Shown here piece by piece: positions 27,338-35,318 of a stretch of 64,000 nt of DNA (the first letter of the stretch is position 1; each line of letters starts with the position of its first letter). Below the pieces are notes generated by a model. The model saw nothing but the letters and a program-made list of their open reading frames with translations, did no database searches and had not been told where the DNA came from. The translations under genes and the position numbers were made by a program. The DNA is taken from assembly GCA_002421685.1 (NCBI GenBank), contig DISB01000023.1:108840-172839 (forward strand). Direction: 5' to 3'. Source of the DNA: Bacteroidetes bacterium UBA6221 (GTDB taxonomy: Bacteria; Bacteroidota; Bacteroidia; Chitinophagales; Chitinophagaceae).

Positions 27338-28159
27338 TTACCAGCTACCGCTTGCACCACCTCCACCAAAACTGCCTCCGCCGAAGCCGCCAAATCCGCC
27401 GCCACGGCTGCCACCTCCAAATCCGCCAAAACCACCACCTCTGTGACGGCCGCCGCCCAACAGCTGGCCCAACAACATACCCGTAGCAAAATCGCTAAAG
27501 CCGCGGCCGCTCATATATCCGCCATCGTGACCGCCGCCACCACCTTTGCTGATGACCCAAACGATGACAATGATGACGATAACAATAATGATAACGGCAA
27601 AAGCCGGTAACCTTTCCTCACCGTGATTGTAATCCTCTTCGGCCTTATACTCACCTTTCGTAGCCAGTATCACTGCGTCAGCAGCTTTATCAAAACCTTT
27701 GTAAAAATTGCCTTGTTTAAATTCCGGTACAATCTCGTTGCGGATGATGCGGCCGCTAATGATATCCGTAAGCGCGCCTTCAAGGCCATAGCCTGTAGAT
27801 ATATTCACTTTCCTGTCGTCTTTCGACGCCAGTATCACCACACCATTATCTTTACCTTTTTGGCCTACCCCCCACCGGTTTCCCAGTTCTATGGCATATT
27901 GCGCCACGTCATAACCGCCCAGGTTTTTGATAGTGACAATAGTTATTTGCGTGGAAGATGTCTTTTCATATTCCTGCAGTTTTGCTTCCAGTCTTGCTAC
28001 TTCCTCTGCGTTCATCATTCCTGCCAGGTCGTTCACCAGCCTTGGTGGGCTGGGCTTAGGCGGAAAATCCCCATCCGCTGCAAAAGAAAACAGCGAACAT
28101 ATTACAAAGACTAAAGTACCCAGGTATCGTAACAAATCTTCTCCTTTGGTTTTTTGCAA
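27338..28159 (-). CDS. TPM-domain protein with Gly-rich tail (YgcG-like)
   Basis: 273 aa. N-terminal signal peptide, then a TPM domain (LVNDLAGMMNAEEVARLE, QITIVTIKNLGGYD, NRWGVGQKGKDNGVVIL, GYGLEGALTD), one membrane span (AVIIIVIVIIVIVWVI, about 187-203), and a low-complexity Gly/Phe/Ser C-terminus. TPM domains occur in photosystem II repair and in bacterial envelope proteins. Part of a lemA-TPM-TPM leftward operon, the common arrangement of this family. The start codon is TTG. Confidence 0.87.
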   Translation of the reverse strand: MQKTKGEDLLRYLGTLVFVICSLFSFAADGDFPPKPSPPRLVNDLAGMMNAEEVARLEAKLQEYEKTSSTQITIVTIKNLGGYDVAQYAIELGNRWGVGQKGKDNGVVILASKDDRKVNISTGYGLEGALTDIISGRIIRNEIVPEFKQGNFYKGFDKAADAVILATKGEYKAEEDYNHGEERLPAFAVIIIVIVIIVIVWVISKGGGGGHDGGYMSGRGFSDFATGMLLGQLLGGGRHRGGGFGGFGGGSRGGGFGGFGGGSFGGGGASGSW

Positions 28160-28161
28160 GA

Positions 28162-28620
28162 TTATTTACCAAAAATTATCTCGTCGGGCAGTTCATTTCT
28201 ATGCACGGCGGGGTCGTGCGGAAAATGTGCTGCAAGTGCGTTGCCCAATTCATTTACACATTCCACAAACCCCTGCGCCATTTCCCCTTTGCGCAGGTAT
28301 TCGCGAAAGACCTGTGCCGCATGTTTCCAGAATTCAGGACCGCCCGCCTTCTCATATATTTCACTATCACCCAGTATTGCAAACTGGTGGTCGCCATAAG
28401 CCATGTAAATCAAAACGGCATTGCGGCGCTCCGTCTGCGTCATACCCAGTTCTTCAAATACCTCCCTGGCCCGGTCCATAGCATCTACATAGGCACAGTG
28501 CTTTTCTACGAACACGCGAATCTCTCCCGTCGTTCTTTTTTCCGCCTGTTGTATGGCTGCCACCACGCGCTCCTGCTGTTCTTTACTAAGCGGCAGCTTA
28601 TTTTTATCAAATAAGCTCAT
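28162..28620 (-). CDS. Second TPM-domain protein
   Basis: 152 aa without signal peptide or Gly tail. The TPM fold is recognised by RVVAAIQQAEKRTTGEIRVF, AVLIYMAYGDHQFAILGD and the C-terminal EYLRKGEMAQGFVECVN segment. It lies between lemA (12 bp) and the longer TPM gene (2 bp), so it is clearly co-transcribed. The role is unknown; it probably works with the LemA/YgcG-like pair at the membrane. Confidence 0.87.
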   Translation of the reverse strand: MSLFDKNKLPLSKEQQERVVAAIQQAEKRTTGEIRVFVEKHCAYVDAMDRAREVFEELGMTQTERRNAVLIYMAYGDHQFAILGDSEIYEKAGGPEFWKHAAQVFREYLRKGEMAQGFVECVNELGNALAAHFPHDPAVHRNELPDEIIFGK

Positions 28621-28631
28621 GATCTCGTTTT

Positions 28632-29222
28632 TTAGAATTCAACTTTGGGCGCTTTCTCCGCTCCTGCTTCAGCCTCAAACATGCCTTTCTTTTCAAAGCC
28701 CAACATACCGGCCAGTATATTATTGGGGAACTGGCGGACTGTTACGTTATATGTTTTCACGCTTTCGTTGAAGTTCTTACGCGCCACAGTTATCCTGTTC
28801 TCCGTTCCTTCCAACTGGTCCTGAAGAGAAAGGAAGTTCTGGTTGGCTTTCAGTTCCGGGTACCGCTCACTTACCACCATCAGTCTGCCAAGCGCCTGGC
28901 TTAGCTGGCCCTGCGCCTGCTGGAATTCCTGCAGTTTTTCGGGCGTCAGGTTTTCCGGGTCTATTTTCATCGAGGTAGCTTTGGCGCGTGCCTCAATTAC
29001 CTGTGTCAGTGTAGTTTGTTCAAACTCGGCGGCGCCCTTTACGGTAGCTACCAGGTTGGGTACCAGGTCGGAGCGGCGCTGGTATTGGTTCTCTACTTCT
29101 CCCCATTTACTTTTCACTTCCTCTTCTGCAGTTACAAGTGTCTTTTGCAGGTTGCAGGCCTGGCATCCGCCTATGAGCAGTAAGCCTAAAATAACGACGA
29201 GTACGATAGTGCCTTTTTTCAT
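28632..29222 (-). CDS. lemA: LemA family protein
   Basis: 196 aa. An N-terminal hydrophobic segment ends in LLIGGCQ, which may be a lipobox (Cys20). The LemA helical domain follows: VKSKWGEVENQYQRRSDLVP, LVATVKGAAEFEQTTL, then QAQGQLSQALGRLMVVSERY and FNESVKTYNVTVRQFP. It is the first gene of the lemA-TPM-TPM unit. LemA proteins are membrane-bound with an outside N-terminus; their biochemical job is not known. Confidence 0.92.
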   Translation of the reverse strand: MKKGTIVLVVILGLLLIGGCQACNLQKTLVTAEEEVKSKWGEVENQYQRRSDLVPNLVATVKGAAEFEQTTLTQVIEARAKATSMKIDPENLTPEKLQEFQQAQGQLSQALGRLMVVSERYPELKANQNFLSLQDQLEGTENRITVARKNFNESVKTYNVTVRQFPNNILAGMLGFEKKGMFEAEAGAEKAPKVEF

Positions 29223-29319
29223 TGAATATCAATTTGTACCAAAAATAGCAATTCTTTTTGTACCAAATGCGATGGCGCCACGCTATACGCATGACGCCCT
29301 TCAATTCTGTTTATGTTTA

Positions 29320-30750
29320 TTACTTACCTGCGGGCTGCTGCAAGTTGCGGGCCGAAACAGGCATCAGAAGATAATCAATGCTGGATTCTACCGGTTTGCC
29401 GTATTCTTTGGCATGCAGGTAGCGTCCTTTAAATTGCTCTTCTTTCTCCACTTCAGGCACTACCCTGTGCGCATCCGCAAATTTATCTTTACGCACGCCA
29501 GTTACCTGCCAGCTCACCTCTACGTTGGGTTGGTTTGTTTTTATTACAAACCTGTTCCCCTGCACTTTCTCGGCTACTATAGCCTGCGCAAAAGTGCCAA
29601 TCACCGTAAGCTGGTAACGGAAATCCTTGTTCAGCGCTTCGAAATATGCAGGTAATGCTACTTCGGCCACGCCATTGCCATCTGTAGTGATATTGCCATT
29701 ATAAATGTTCATCATATCCGGGCTCTCAACAAAGCTGTGGTACAGGTATTTATTTTCAGGGTCGAGGGGGTGGTCTATTTTAAATGTACCACCGCCTTTT
29801 GATAAAGTACCTGTTACAGCGGCGTTACCAGAGAAATAACCTGCATAACCTGTACCTGAATTCGTACCATAAATACCCAGGTTGTTTGCGCCTCCAAGCG
29901 CATTACCATATACCCCGAAGCTATTGCCTGACGATGTGGTAGTAGGATAACCTAACCCAAAAACGCCCACGTTACCACCAGTGCTACCACCGTTAGCGAA
30001 CCCGAAAAGTCCCTGGTTTTCAACAGATGAGTTACCGGCATGGCCCAATATCGCCCTGCTCGTATTTGATGTGGATGTTGTACTATTCTGCATAATGAGG
30101 CCTGTATGGTCAAATGCTACACCTCCTATGGTTGCCGTGTTATTTGCAGAACCTGAAACATGCAGTTTAGCAGACGGCGTCGTAATGCCGACACCCACGC
30201 CGTTTGATGTTTCTATAACTCCTGAATTACCTCCGGCAGTAGAGCTGGTGAATTTAACCAGGTAGTTGGTGGTACCGCTGATGTTTGCGCTGCCGGCCGG
30301 ACCCGTTGGGCCGGTCGGTCCTGCAGGGCCTGCCGGACCCGGTACACCTGTACCGGAATAAATAGCGTAAGGCACACTTAAAAGCTGCGCTGAACCCAGG
30401 TCTGTATAGGATGTGCCACCGGCGGGGTCTATTTCCACCTTTACATACTTATCGCCCGTGCCCCATGTAATACCGGCCATGCTCCCGGACACCACGCTGC
30501 CGCCCCCAATAGCTACATTGTATAAGCCAAACTGGTTGGTAGTAGCAGTGTGTGTTTCCACATACACAGGTGTTCCGGATGATGAACCCTCTAATATGCT
30601 GATGCGCAGACCAATAGCCTGGCTGGCAATCGGCGAGCCGTTCGCCATCCTGGCGACACCCTGGTAGTTGAATTTTTGTGGCGGCTGTGCAGTTACTGTT
30701 GTTGATACCAACACTAACATGGCTAAAAAGAACAGGTTTCTCATATTCAT
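29320..30750 (-). CDS. Exported collagen-like repeat protein
   Basis: 476 aa. Signal peptide ends TVTAQ, followed by a beta-sandwich (FNYQGVARMANGSPIASQ, a segment common to Bacteroidota fibre-like proteins). Next is a short collagen run GVPGPAGPAGPTGPTGPAG (about 135-153), then Gly/Ser/Asn-rich low complexity with tail-fibre-like GVGITTPSAKLHVSG. A beta-rich C-terminal domain (about 335-476) ends without a T9SS sorting signal. Probably a surface or secreted fibrous protein. The T9SS-type gene upstream reads the same way. Confidence 0.8.
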   Translation of the reverse strand: MNMRNLFFLAMLVLVSTTVTAQPPQKFNYQGVARMANGSPIASQAIGLRISILEGSSSGTPVYVETHTATTNQFGLYNVAIGGGSVVSGSMAGITWGTGDKYVKVEIDPAGGTSYTDLGSAQLLSVPYAIYSGTGVPGPAGPAGPTGPTGPAGSANISGTTNYLVKFTSSTAGGNSGVIETSNGVGVGITTPSAKLHVSGSANNTATIGGVAFDHTGLIMQNSTTSTSNTSRAILGHAGNSSVENQGLFGFANGGSTGGNVGVFGLGYPTTTSSGNSFGVYGNALGGANNLGIYGTNSGTGYAGYFSGNAAVTGTLSKGGGTFKIDHPLDPENKYLYHSFVESPDMMNIYNGNITTDGNGVAEVALPAYFEALNKDFRYQLTVIGTFAQAIVAEKVQGNRFVIKTNQPNVEVSWQVTGVRKDKFADAHRVVPEVEKEEQFKGRYLHAKEYGKPVESSIDYLLMPVSARNLQQPAGK

Positions 30751-30779
30751 AATTTGAAGTAGTTTATATATAATTCCGA

Positions 30780-31307
30780 TTAGTTGATTTTTTCCAGTTT
30801 AAAAGACGTACCCGAAGCATTTCCTGTTGCCTGCCTGTACACTATATTAAGCATGTAGCTTGCGTTGGCAAGGTCGCCCAGGTCAATTGCCTGTTTTCCT
30901 GTGCCTGGTTGCACCTTCACCTCCGATTGCAGTATCAATTTTCCTGTAATGTCCGTAAGCTCGTATTGCAATTCTCCGCGCGTGGGAAAATCGTACTGTA
31001 AATAAACGATGCTCTTACTAGGTACGGGAAATACGGATACATTATCCAGCACACGTGAGCGACCGTTTATGTCACCCGTGCCCTGAGCTGGCTGCAATAC
31101 GCCTTGTGTGACGATGATACTGGAAGAAGCACCTGTATTGACTAAGACCATTTCCCCAACAGACCATTCATAATTATTCCCGGATATATCCTTTGAACCG
31201 CCACCCGCATTTAATGCAGAAGTGTATTTAACCGGTTGAGCAAAAGAATGAATACAAACAAATCCGCTAACGATAAACAAGAAAAAAGCTTTGTAGATGA
31301 CTATCAT
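30780..31307 (-). CDS. Exported protein with T9SS-type C-terminal domain
   Basis: 175 aa. Signal peptide (about 1-23), a short beta region (GNNYEWSVGEMVLVNT, IVTQGVLQPA), then a sorting-domain-like end: VSVFPVPSKSIVYLQYDF, YELTDITGKLIL, SYMLNIVYR, ending SFKLEKIN. The mature part is small, as in accessory or adhesin-type T9SS cargo. It lies 29 bp upstream of the collagen-like gene in the same direction, which suggests co-expression. Confidence 0.8.
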   Translation of the reverse strand: MIVIYKAFFLFIVSGFVCIHSFAQPVKYTSALNAGGGSKDISGNNYEWSVGEMVLVNTGASSSIIVTQGVLQPAQGTGDINGRSRVLDNVSVFPVPSKSIVYLQYDFPTRGELQYELTDITGKLILQSEVKVQPGTGKQAIDLGDLANASYMLNIVYRQATGNASGTSFKLEKIN

Positions 31308-31406
31308 ACGTATTGGTTTAGACTTTTAGATAGGTTACAGGCATAGGTTGAGTTTTGGGTTAGACGGATGAAACTGAAAAAACGTTAGGATAATATAGAA
31401 TATTTT

Positions 31407-31436
31407 TTTGTTTTATAAAAATATTCCATACCTTTG
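31407..31436 (+). promoter_or_regulatory. Consensus Bacteroidota promoter of the PhaE-like gene
   Basis: TTTG (31407-31410), 18 bp, TACCTTTG (31429-31436): a full match to the sigma-ABfr consensus. The predicted leader of about 120 nt before the ATG at 31565 is unusually long for this window. Confidence 0.8.
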
Positions 31437-31564
31437 CGCCGCCAAAAGGAAGGGCAGAAAAAATAATACAAGATTAACCTGTTGCCGGAAAAAACTGCTG
31501 TGAGACTTTGGCAACTTTGCAGAGTACGCAATTTTAAAACTTATTTATTTATAAAACAATAACA

Positions 31565-33025
31565 ATGGCTAACAAAGACAGCAAAACTTTTGTTGACACG
31601 ATGGTGGAGGCACAGAAGCAAATGGTGGAGACCGTTGCAGAACAGACGAAAAAGTTCGCTAACGGCAACAACGTAGTGAAGGAAACCATGGAGAAAGGCA
31701 GCGAATGGTATAAGAACTGGCTGGACAGCCAAAGTAATATGTTCGCTACGGCCAAAGAAAAAACAACCGGTGCGGCAGAAAATACCCGTGACGGCATGGC
31801 CAAAATGAATGAGTTCTACCAGGATTGGTTCAACACCCAAATGAACTGGGCAAAGCAAATGTGGGAAATGAACATGAACCATGCGAAGAACAACACACAG
31901 AATACAGCCTCTAATGACCCTATGACACTGTGGAATAACTGGATGAACAACTGGACTTCATGGTCTAACAGTGTGAACCAGGCCGCGCAATGGAATGACA
32001 TGATGAATAAATGGCAGGCAATGAATCCTTTCAGTGCCGATGCGTGGAAAAAAGCCAACGAAACATGGACGGGCGTTTTCAACCAATACTATGAAATGCT
32101 GAACAACAGCTTCGCCGGTATGCAGAAGAACATGAAAAACGGCACTACGCAGGACGCTTACCGCAACATGGTGAATGTTTCTGAAGCATTTACCCGTTTT
32201 ACTGAAATGTGGGCGCCTTTCTGGAAATCCATCCAGGACAAGACTTTCAACACAGAAATGTTTAAAAACCTGGTGAATCCCGCTCAATATAAGGACATGA
32301 TGGACAAATATTTCGGCTTCATGCCCGAGCAGAGCCGCGAATACTTCCAAAACATGAGCAAGATGATGCAGGAAGGAATGGGCAACTTCAGCAAAAACGG
32401 TATCGCTGCTTACCAGCAAATGCGCGATATGGCCGCTGGCATGATGCCCCGGCGTTCTGAAATGTTCGGCGCTATGCTGAATAACTATAATGCTTTCAAT
32501 AAAATGATGAGTGATGCTGCAGCGCCCTTCACTAAAATGATGGGACCTAACCAGCACGCAAAGACTATGGCAGAGTGGAACGACATTGCTGACCGTATGG
32601 CCATATACAACATCAAAAATGCTGAACTGCAATACATGGTGTACAACCAGGGCACGAAGGTGATGGATAACCTGGCCGATTCAGTAGCCAAAAAGATAGA
32701 AAGTGGTGAAGAACTGAACAGTATGATGGCCGTGTACCAGGAATGGCTGAACATAGGCGACAAAACTTTTGTTGAACTGTTTGAAAGCGAAGACTACAGC
32801 AAACTGATGGCTGAAGTAAACGCTATGCAGCTGAAACTGCGTAAAGACATTGAGAAGCAACTGGAAAAATTCATGGTTGGCATTCCCGTAGCTACACGCA
32901 GCGAAATGGATGAACTATACAAAACCATCTATGAACTGAAAAAGCAGGTGCGCGAACTGGAAAAAGCAGTGGACGCAGCCGGAGAAACTGAAAAGAAGGC
33001 TACAGGAAAAGCGAAGAAAGCGTAA
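31565..33025 (+). CDS. PhaE-like polyhydroxyalkanoate granule/synthase-subunit protein
   Basis: 486 aa, highly rich in Met, Trp, Asn and Lys, with no membrane span. The body resembles the PhaE subunit of class III PHA synthases: repeated amphipathic helices (WYKNWLDSQSNMFATAKE, FNTQMNWAKQMWEMNMNHAK) and a conserved C-terminal half. It ends in a coiled coil (IYELKKQVRELEKAVDAA) and a Lys/Ala tail like phasin or PhaM DNA-contact tails. No phaC lies nearby. It has an excellent promoter and its own terminator, suggesting abundant expression. A phasin-like role is the main alternative. Confidence 0.65.
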   Translation: MANKDSKTFVDTMVEAQKQMVETVAEQTKKFANGNNVVKETMEKGSEWYKNWLDSQSNMFATAKEKTTGAAENTRDGMAKMNEFYQDWFNTQMNWAKQMWEMNMNHAKNNTQNTASNDPMTLWNNWMNNWTSWSNSVNQAAQWNDMMNKWQAMNPFSADAWKKANETWTGVFNQYYEMLNNSFAGMQKNMKNGTTQDAYRNMVNVSEAFTRFTEMWAPFWKSIQDKTFNTEMFKNLVNPAQYKDMMDKYFGFMPEQSREYFQNMSKMMQEGMGNFSKNGIAAYQQMRDMAAGMMPRRSEMFGAMLNNYNAFNKMMSDAAAPFTKMMGPNQHAKTMAEWNDIADRMAIYNIKNAELQYMVYNQGTKVMDNLADSVAKKIESGEELNSMMAVYQEWLNIGDKTFVELFESEDYSKLMAEVNAMQLKLRKDIEKQLEKFMVGIPVATRSEMDELYKTIYELKKQVRELEKAVDAAGETEKKATGKAKKA

Positions 33026-33048
33026 TTCCTATAGTCTGGTGTGATATT

Positions 33049-33078
33049 AAAACAGCCCCGCACGTGCGAGGCTGTTTT
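33049..33078 (+). terminator. Terminator after the PhaE-like gene
   Basis: AAAACAGCC and GGCTGTTTT outside, a self-complementary CGCACGTGCG inside, one C/A mismatch. ATTTTATT follows. It overlaps the end of convergent prmC. Confidence 0.8.
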
Positions 33079-33928
33079 ATTTTATTGCCTTTAGCATACG
33101 CATGTTGCCATGCATATCCTTTCGCACTTCAGTGGCTGGATAACCTGCGGCTAAAAACAAATCCCTGGTTTGAAGCGCGTAGTCTACATGCAGCTCACAA
33201 TAGATAGCGCCTCCGGGTTGCAGGTGTGTCAATCCAAATGCCGCAATATGGCGGTAAAAAAGCAATGCGTCATGCCCGGGAACAAACAGGGCCTGTCCCG
33301 GCTCAAAGTCACGAACATTCGCATGCAGCGTTGCCCTTTCAGGTTCGGATATATACGGAGGATTGGATACAATTACATCATATTTCCCGAGCCCTTGCCA
33401 TGCATCTTTGTCCAGGAAATTTAATTGCATGAACCGTACCTCAGCACATTGTTCTTCCGCGTTTTTCTTTGCAACCCCGAGAGCGCCGGCACTGATATCT
33501 ATAGCCGAAATATCCGCGCCCGGCATCAGCAATTTCAGGGAGACGGGAATACAACCGCTACCCGTGCCTATATCTAACACCGATGGTGTTTTACCTTTAT
33601 GCTCATCTGCTATCCATTGCACGAGTTCCTCTGTTTCCGGGCGGGGTATCAGTACTTGTTCATTTACGATAAACTTTTTGCCCATAAACCAGCCAAAACC
33701 AAGTACGTATTGCACCGGTTTCCCGGATGCTAATTCTGTTTGCATATCCCTGAACCTTTTTGCCTGGTCCTCATCCAGCAACCTGTCTTTGTCAGCCAGC
33801 CGTTGCAGCCTGTCCGCCCCTGTCAGTTGTTCCAGCACTTCATTGGCAATGGCGGAAGCTTCCCTCGCGTCGTATATAGTCCGCAATGTAGTTACCAGTT
33901 CCCGGTGAGCCGTAGCATAAGTTAGCAT
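33077..33928 (-). CDS. prmC: Release factor glutamine methyltransferase PrmC
   Basis: Methylates the GGQ glutamine of peptide chain release factors. 283 aa. SAM motif I VLDIGTGSGCIPVSL, catalytic NPPY in VSNPPYIS, and the N-terminal five-helix domain with GKPVQYVLGFGWFMG and LIPRPETEELV are all present. The position next to prfA seen in other bacteria is not kept here. Confidence 0.94.
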   Translation of the reverse strand: MLTYATAHRELVTTLRTIYDAREASAIANEVLEQLTGADRLQRLADKDRLLDEDQAKRFRDMQTELASGKPVQYVLGFGWFMGKKFIVNEQVLIPRPETEELVQWIADEHKGKTPSVLDIGTGSGCIPVSLKLLMPGADISAIDISAGALGVAKKNAEEQCAEVRFMQLNFLDKDAWQGLGKYDVIVSNPPYISEPERATLHANVRDFEPGQALFVPGHDALLFYRHIAAFGLTHLQPGGAIYCELHVDYALQTRDLFLAAGYPATEVRKDMHGNMRMLKAIK

Positions 33929-34033
33929 TGCGTAAAGATACCGCTGTACATTAAATTATCCGGCTGCTCGTTAGCATTATTGTTTTTACATTAATTTCGT
34001 GCGACCTCTATCTATATACAGAGCCCCCTTTGA

Positions 34034-34852
34034 ATGTATAAATATTTTTTGCTCGTAGTATTGGTTTTGCTTGGCCCGGTAGCAGAAGCACAATTTTTCA
34101 AACCGTCCAGGCCCGTATTTTCAGGCATGTATTTCCAGTGGGGATACAACCGCGACTGGTATTCTAAAAGCGATATTCGCTTCTCGGACGGGGATAAGTA
34201 CGATTTCACTATTTATGATGTAGTCGCCCGTGACAAACCGGATTTCGGCTACTATAAAGAGCATCCGCTGGACATCACTATTCCGCAAAACAGCTACCGC
34301 ATAGGCGTTTATCTTAATAAACAGCACACACACGCTATAGAGATCAACTACGACCATGCAAAATATGTGCAGGTAGATAACCAGACGCTGCGCATGAAGG
34401 GTCATATATACGGCAACGAGATAAATGCGGACACCAACCTGGGATCCTACATAGTTCATATTGAACATACTAATGGGGCCAACTTCTATCACCTGAACTA
34501 TGTGGGGCAAGCGGCACTGTGGCGCCACAAAAAGAAAGGACAAATAAGGAGTACGGCCATATGGAAAGCGGGCGGAGGCATAGTGATCCCAAAATCGTTT
34601 ATCATCCTCATGTACCAAAAGCTGGACAACAAGTTTTCGGTAGCCGGTTATATATTCAGCAGCGAAGCCGGGTTGCGCTTCTACCCTTTTCGTAATTTTT
34701 TCCTGGAGGCGACAGTAAAAGGCGGGTATGCCAACTACCTGAATGCCCTGGGCCTGGGCAGCGGCAAAGTAAGCCACGATTTCTGGTATGGCGAGGTAGT
34801 TGGCCTTATTGGGTATGATATGAATTTCAATTTCCTCAAAAAGAAGAAGTAA
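34034..34852 (+). CDS. Putative outer-membrane beta-barrel protein
   Basis: 272 aa with a signal peptide ending EAQ. The rest alternates polar and aromatic residues in short strands (FSGMYFQWGYNRDWYSK, FYHLNYVGQAALWRHKKK, AGLRFYPFRNFFLEATVKGG), the pattern of an 8- to 12-strand outer-membrane barrel. The barrel-closing phenylalanine is replaced by a Lys tail (FNFLKKKK), which is odd. The ligand and function are unknown; homologous barrels in Bacteroidota are usually annotated only as outer-membrane proteins. Confidence 0.65.
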   Translation: MYKYFLLVVLVLLGPVAEAQFFKPSRPVFSGMYFQWGYNRDWYSKSDIRFSDGDKYDFTIYDVVARDKPDFGYYKEHPLDITIPQNSYRIGVYLNKQHTHAIEINYDHAKYVQVDNQTLRMKGHIYGNEINADTNLGSYIVHIEHTNGANFYHLNYVGQAALWRHKKKGQIRSTAIWKAGGGIVIPKSFIILMYQKLDNKFSVAGYIFSSEAGLRFYPFRNFFLEATVKGGYANYLNALGLGSGKVSHDFWYGEVVGLIGYDMNFNFLKKKK

Positions 34853-34891
34853 CCTTAACATATTTCGCCTCCCGCCATAAGAGTTTTTCTT

Positions 34892-34899
34892 TAACTTTG
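34892..34899 (+). promoter_or_regulatory. -7 box TAACTTTG before the metal-like TonB locus
   Basis: Perfect TAnnTTTG 14 bp before the GTG start at 34914. No -33 TTG is visible at the right spacing, so an activator may be needed if it is used. Confidence 0.4.
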
Positions 34900-34913
34900 C
34901 GCATTGTGAAGTT

Positions 34914-35249
34914 GTGGTAAAACGGGCCTTACATATTTCTTTTGCGGTGTGCATGGCATTCCTGCTGGCATTCGGCGGAGTGTCAAAAGAATACCTGCAT
35001 CTCTTTACCGGCCATACCGATACACAATCCTGCAACCATTACCGCGAAGGCTTATACTTTGAAAGTGAACACCATCACTGCGATTTCCTCTCTTATACTT
35101 TGCCGTATTATGTACCAGCCGCAGTGGTGTCAATATCGTTTTCTGTTACCGGATTTTACCCGGAATACAACTTGGGAAACCAGGAGCACATTTCACCCTG
35201 CGATGTACCGGCCTTTCACCTGCGCGGCCCACCTATCCTGCCTGCTTAA
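34914..35249 (+). CDS. Small His/Cys-rich exported protein upstream of TonB receptor
   Basis: 111 aa from GTG. A hydrophobic signal-type helix (about 7-22) is followed by HLFTGHTDTQSCNHY, a cluster ESEHHHCDF and a Cys near the C-terminus (SPCDVPAF). The His/Cys spacing suggests metal binding. The gene sits 69 bp upstream of a TonB-dependent receptor, and a lipoprotein follows that. Small exported proteins in this position are common in Bacteroidota metal-uptake loci. A start at the internal ATG (residue 14) would remove the export helix. Confidence 0.6.
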   Translation: MVKRALHISFAVCMAFLLAFGGVSKEYLHLFTGHTDTQSCNHYREGLYFESEHHHCDFLSYTLPYYVPAAVVSISFSVTGFYPEYNLGNQEHISPCDVPAFHLRGPPILPA

Positions 35250-35318
35250 TACGCTAAACCGGCTTGTGTGCGGGCGTTAGCCTGTACGCGCATTTCTTCA
35301 ATTAAAACAAGTGCTGGC

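Noticed and set aside
31958..32632. A 224-aa minus-strand frame opposite the PhaE-like gene
   Set aside because: Antisense to a gene with strong promoter, terminator and family resemblance; its His/Val richness is a reverse-frame effect.
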